This document shows positions 6,631 through 8,744 of a stretch of 8,744 nt of DNA, piece after piece; the stretch's first letter is position 1; each line of letters begins with the position of its first letter. The translations under genes were made by a program, and so were the position numbers. Where the stretch lies: the NCBI GenBank assembly GCA_003506895.1, contig DNXO01000155.1, positions 55,986 through 64,729 on the forward strand, read 5' to 3'. This DNA is from Acetobacteraceae bacterium. Lineage in GTDB: Bacteria; Pseudomonadota; Alphaproteobacteria; Acetobacterales; Acetobacteraceae. The notes under the pieces were generated by a model. That model saw nothing but the letters and a program-made list of their open reading frames with translations, was not told where the DNA came from and searched no databases.

Positions 6631-8744
6631 TTAAGTGCCTCGATCCCCAGCAAATGGCGCGTACGGCTGGCCAATCCATGCAGCGGCACATCAATCCACG
6701 TGGGACGATTGGCCGCCTCGTAGACGACTTCATACGCTGCCTTTTCGATCAAGAACAAATCGAGCAACTCCATGTTGACTGCACTAGGCACGTCCGTGTC
6801 TCCGGACGCAACCGCCTCCCGGTAACCGGCCAGGAAGGAGTCGGTTGCCCTTGTGACGAAACTCTCCAGGAACGTGCCGACCTGTTCATCGCCCAGATGG
6901 GCATGGCTGGCCTGGGCGCGCCGCTTCACGACCGCCGCCGCATAGTCGAACGATCGGATCATGCCGGCGACGTCCCGCAGCGGATGGTCCTTGCCGCGGC
7001 GCGTCTCGACCGGTTTGGCCGGCTCGCCCTCGAAGTCGATGATGGCCACGTCACCGTTGCAGACCAGTACCTGGCCCAGATGCAGGTCACCATGGATCCG
7101 GGTTAGGGTTGCCCCTACGACAAGATCCGCGAGGTCCGGCAGCCTGTCGAACAGAGCCTTTCGACCGGCATCCATGGTATGCTGGTCGTTGCCTTCGGTG
7201 GTGCCGATCGCCTTGTACGCGCTGGTCAGTTGGTCGCGCACCCGGCTGGCGAAGTCGATCGCGGTTGCCGCGGTCCCCGTGGCTGGCGCGAAAGCGGGGT
7301 CGGATGTGGGACGCGCGAGCACCAGGTGCATCTCCGCGACACGCTGACCCAGCAAATGGGCAAACCGGACATAGTCGGAATGGTTGGCCGCCTCCGCCGA
7401 GGCCGCCTCGTCCCCGCTGATGATATCCGACAAACCACGCACCAGAAGGTCCGTCGTCCAGGTCCAGGCGTCGCCCTGGTTCCTGGCGAACGCCTGGGCA
7501 ATCACCAGGGCATGCTGTGTCCCGTCCGGCTCGACTCGGACCACCTCGCCCAGCAGGGCCGGGGTATTCGCGAACCCGCCTTCCGTCAGATACCGCCCCA
7601 TCTCCGCTTCTGGATGCGGCCCGTCCGTGACCCGGCGGAACATCTTGATGACCGCGATATCGCCTACGATCACCGACGAATTCGACTGTTCGGCCGAGAC
7701 CCAGTTCATCTCAACGCCCTCTGGCACGCTGATTTCGGCCATGCGCGACGTTGGCTCGAACCGGATCATGCCTGATTCGATCGCGATGGTATCGCCGCCG
7801 GTTAGTCCGGCCAGCACCGCCCGCGGAAACGCCGGCAGGGCAAACGCGTCCGTCAGCAACCCCACCTTCGGCCCTCGCCGCACGCGAGCCAATGCAAGTT
7901 GCGTCGGCAATGGCGGCGCGTTGGCATCGTCCCAGACAATGCCCAGGGGTAGCAACCAGCGGGACGAGCCGGATTCGGTCTGTGTCTCGATTTCCAACAG
8001 GACCGCGTCATCCGTTGGCACGCGCGTCAGAAGGGCAATCCGGGCGGACTTCAGCACCTGATCCTTCATCCCGAACCAGCGACGTTTCGCAAGATAGGCA
8101 GGCAGGATGTCGCGCTCGATGACCAAGCGGGCGGCCATGACCGCCTCGGGCAGCGCGTGGCGCATGACGATGGTCTGATATTCGGGCATGGGTTCCGGCG
8201 CCGGTACGTGGTGGGACGGCCAGTCGTCGGCTTCCGACAGCAGGAACCAGTAGAAGCCATACGGCGGCAAGGTCAGCAGGTAGGGCAGTTGCCCGATCGG
8301 CGGAAACTGCGAGTGTCCGTCCAGCTCGATCGGGATACGCCCCTGGAACTCGGACAAATCCAGTTCCACCGCCTGCGGCGTGCGCGATAGGTTGGCGACG
8401 CACAGGATCGTGGTGTCCTCGGCTTCCCGCAGATAGGTCAGGATCTTGCGGTTTTTAGGGTACAGCAGACGGTAGCTACCGCGTCCGAACACCTTGTATT
8501 GCCTGCGGATCGCGATCGTTCGCCGCATCCACATCAGCAACGAATGTGGATCGGCCGCCTGCGACTCCACGTTGACCGTCTGATAAGCGTAGAGCGGATC
8601 CATCACCATCGGCAGCACCAGCCGCGACGGATCGGCGATCCGGGAAAACCCGCCATTCCGGTCGGGCGACCACTGCATCGGCGTCCGGACCCCGTTTCGG
8701 TCACCCAGATGGATGTTGTCACCCATGCCGATCTCGTCGCCGTA
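6627..8744 (-). CDS. treS: Trehalose synthase-maltokinase fusion, C-terminal 705 residues (5' end off the right edge)
   Basis: Two activities are fused. TreS (GH13, EC 5.4.99.16) interconverts trehalose and maltose; maltokinase (Mak/Pep2, EC 2.7.1.175) phosphorylates maltose with ATP to maltose 1-phosphate, the GlgE substrate. The visible reading frame begins YGDEIGMGDN, followed by DRNGVRTPMQWSPDRNGGFS, both diagnostic of TreS. The catalytic triad lies upstream, outside the window. The end of the barrel and the C-terminal beta domain span about local residues 1-170. The Mak part then shows the N-cap AKRRWFGMKDQ (about 219-229), the putative ATP-binding lysine in AVIKMFRRV (Lys367), the catalytic loop HGDLHLGQ (551-558) and the metal-binding IDFEGEP (569-575). 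Full fused proteins are about 1,100 residues, so roughly 400 are missing. The open frame continues to the window edge, so the internal ATG at 8726 is not a start. Its stop overlaps glgB (ATGA). The fusion is known in several bacterial groups. Confidence 0.96.
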   Translation of the reverse strand, partial: YGDEIGMGDNIHLGDRNGVRTPMQWSPDRNGGFSRIADPSRLVLPMVMDPLYAYQTVNVESQAADPHSLLMWMRRTIAIRRQYKVFGRGSYRLLYPKNRKILTYLREAEDTTILCVANLSRTPQAVELDLSEFQGRIPIELDGHSQFPPIGQLPYLLTLPPYGFYWFLLSEADDWPSHHVPAPEPMPEYQTIVMRHALPEAVMAARLVIERDILPAYLAKRRWFGMKDQVLKSARIALLTRVPTDDAVLLEIETQTESGSSRWLLPLGIVWDDANAPPLPTQLALARVRRGPKVGLLTDAFALPAFPRAVLAGLTGGDTIAIESGMIRFEPTSRMAEISVPEGVEMNWVSAEQSNSSVIVGDIAVIKMFRRVTDGPHPEAEMGRYLTEGGFANTPALLGEVVRVEPDGTQHALVIAQAFARNQGDAWTWTTDLLVRGLSDIISGDEAASAEAANHSDYVRFAHLLGQRVAEMHLVLARPTSDPAFAPATGTAATAIDFASRVRDQLTSAYKAIGTTEGNDQHTMDAGRKALFDRLPDLADLVVGATLTRIHGDLHLGQVLVCNGDVAIIDFEGEPAKPVETRRGKDHPLRDVAGMIRSFDYAAAVVKRRAQASHAHLGDEQVGTFLESFVTRATDSFLAGYREAVASGDTDVPSAVNMELLDLFLIEKAAYEVVYEAANRPTWIDVPLHGLASRTRHLLGIEALK

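Noticed and set aside
8726..8744. Treating the ATG at 8726 as the start of a separate maltokinase-type gene
   Set aside because: The frame stays open to the window edge and reads YGDEIG immediately before it, which is internal TreS sequence, so the gene is truncated by the window.
1..8744. Search for a novel defence, mobile or biosynthetic system
   Set aside because: All coding space is taken by five well-known carbohydrate enzymes; no repeats, att sites, transposases or unexplained conserved frames were seen.

Overview
This window is a single, gapless stretch of alpha-glucan and trehalose metabolism genes, all on the minus strand. Transcription runs from the right edge (8744) to the left edge (1). 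High GC content, a TreS-maltokinase fusion, linked TreY/TreZ genes and a promoter-like site of the EcfG (alphaproteobacterial general stress response) type point to an alphaproteobacterium, possibly a Rhodospirillales/Acetobacteraceae-type organism. The rank below class is a guess.

Layout in the direction of transcription: the 3' part of treS-mak (trehalose synthase fused to maltokinase; 8744-6627, 5' end outside the window); glgB (branching enzyme, 6630-4432); a non-coding gap of about 180 bp (4431-4251); treZ (maltooligosyltrehalose trehalohydrolase, 4250-2529); malQ (4-alpha-glucanotransferase, 2532-490); and the first 164 codons of treY (maltooligosyltrehalose synthase, 493-1, 3' end outside the window). 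Three of the four junctions are 4-bp ATGA overlaps. The only real gap lies before treZ. It contains a perfect GGAAC-N16-CGTT site oriented towards treZ, which suggests that treZ-malQ-treY can be switched on separately, by stress.

How the genes fit together: TreS interconverts trehalose and maltose, and the fused maltokinase makes maltose 1-phosphate. GlgE (not in the window) would use this to extend alpha-1,4-glucan, and GlgB adds the alpha-1,6 branches. MalQ reshuffles short maltodextrins into longer chains. TreY turns the reducing end of a maltodextrin into a trehalosyl unit and TreZ releases free trehalose. The locus therefore encodes most of a loop from trehalose to branched glucan and back. 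glgE, glgX and glgA are not in the window and may lie beyond its edges.

I see no RNA gene, insertion sequence, CRISPR array, phage gene or intrinsic terminator. The enzymes are all of known families and I found no undescribed system. The most notable observation is the putative stress promoter that splits the operon into two arms.
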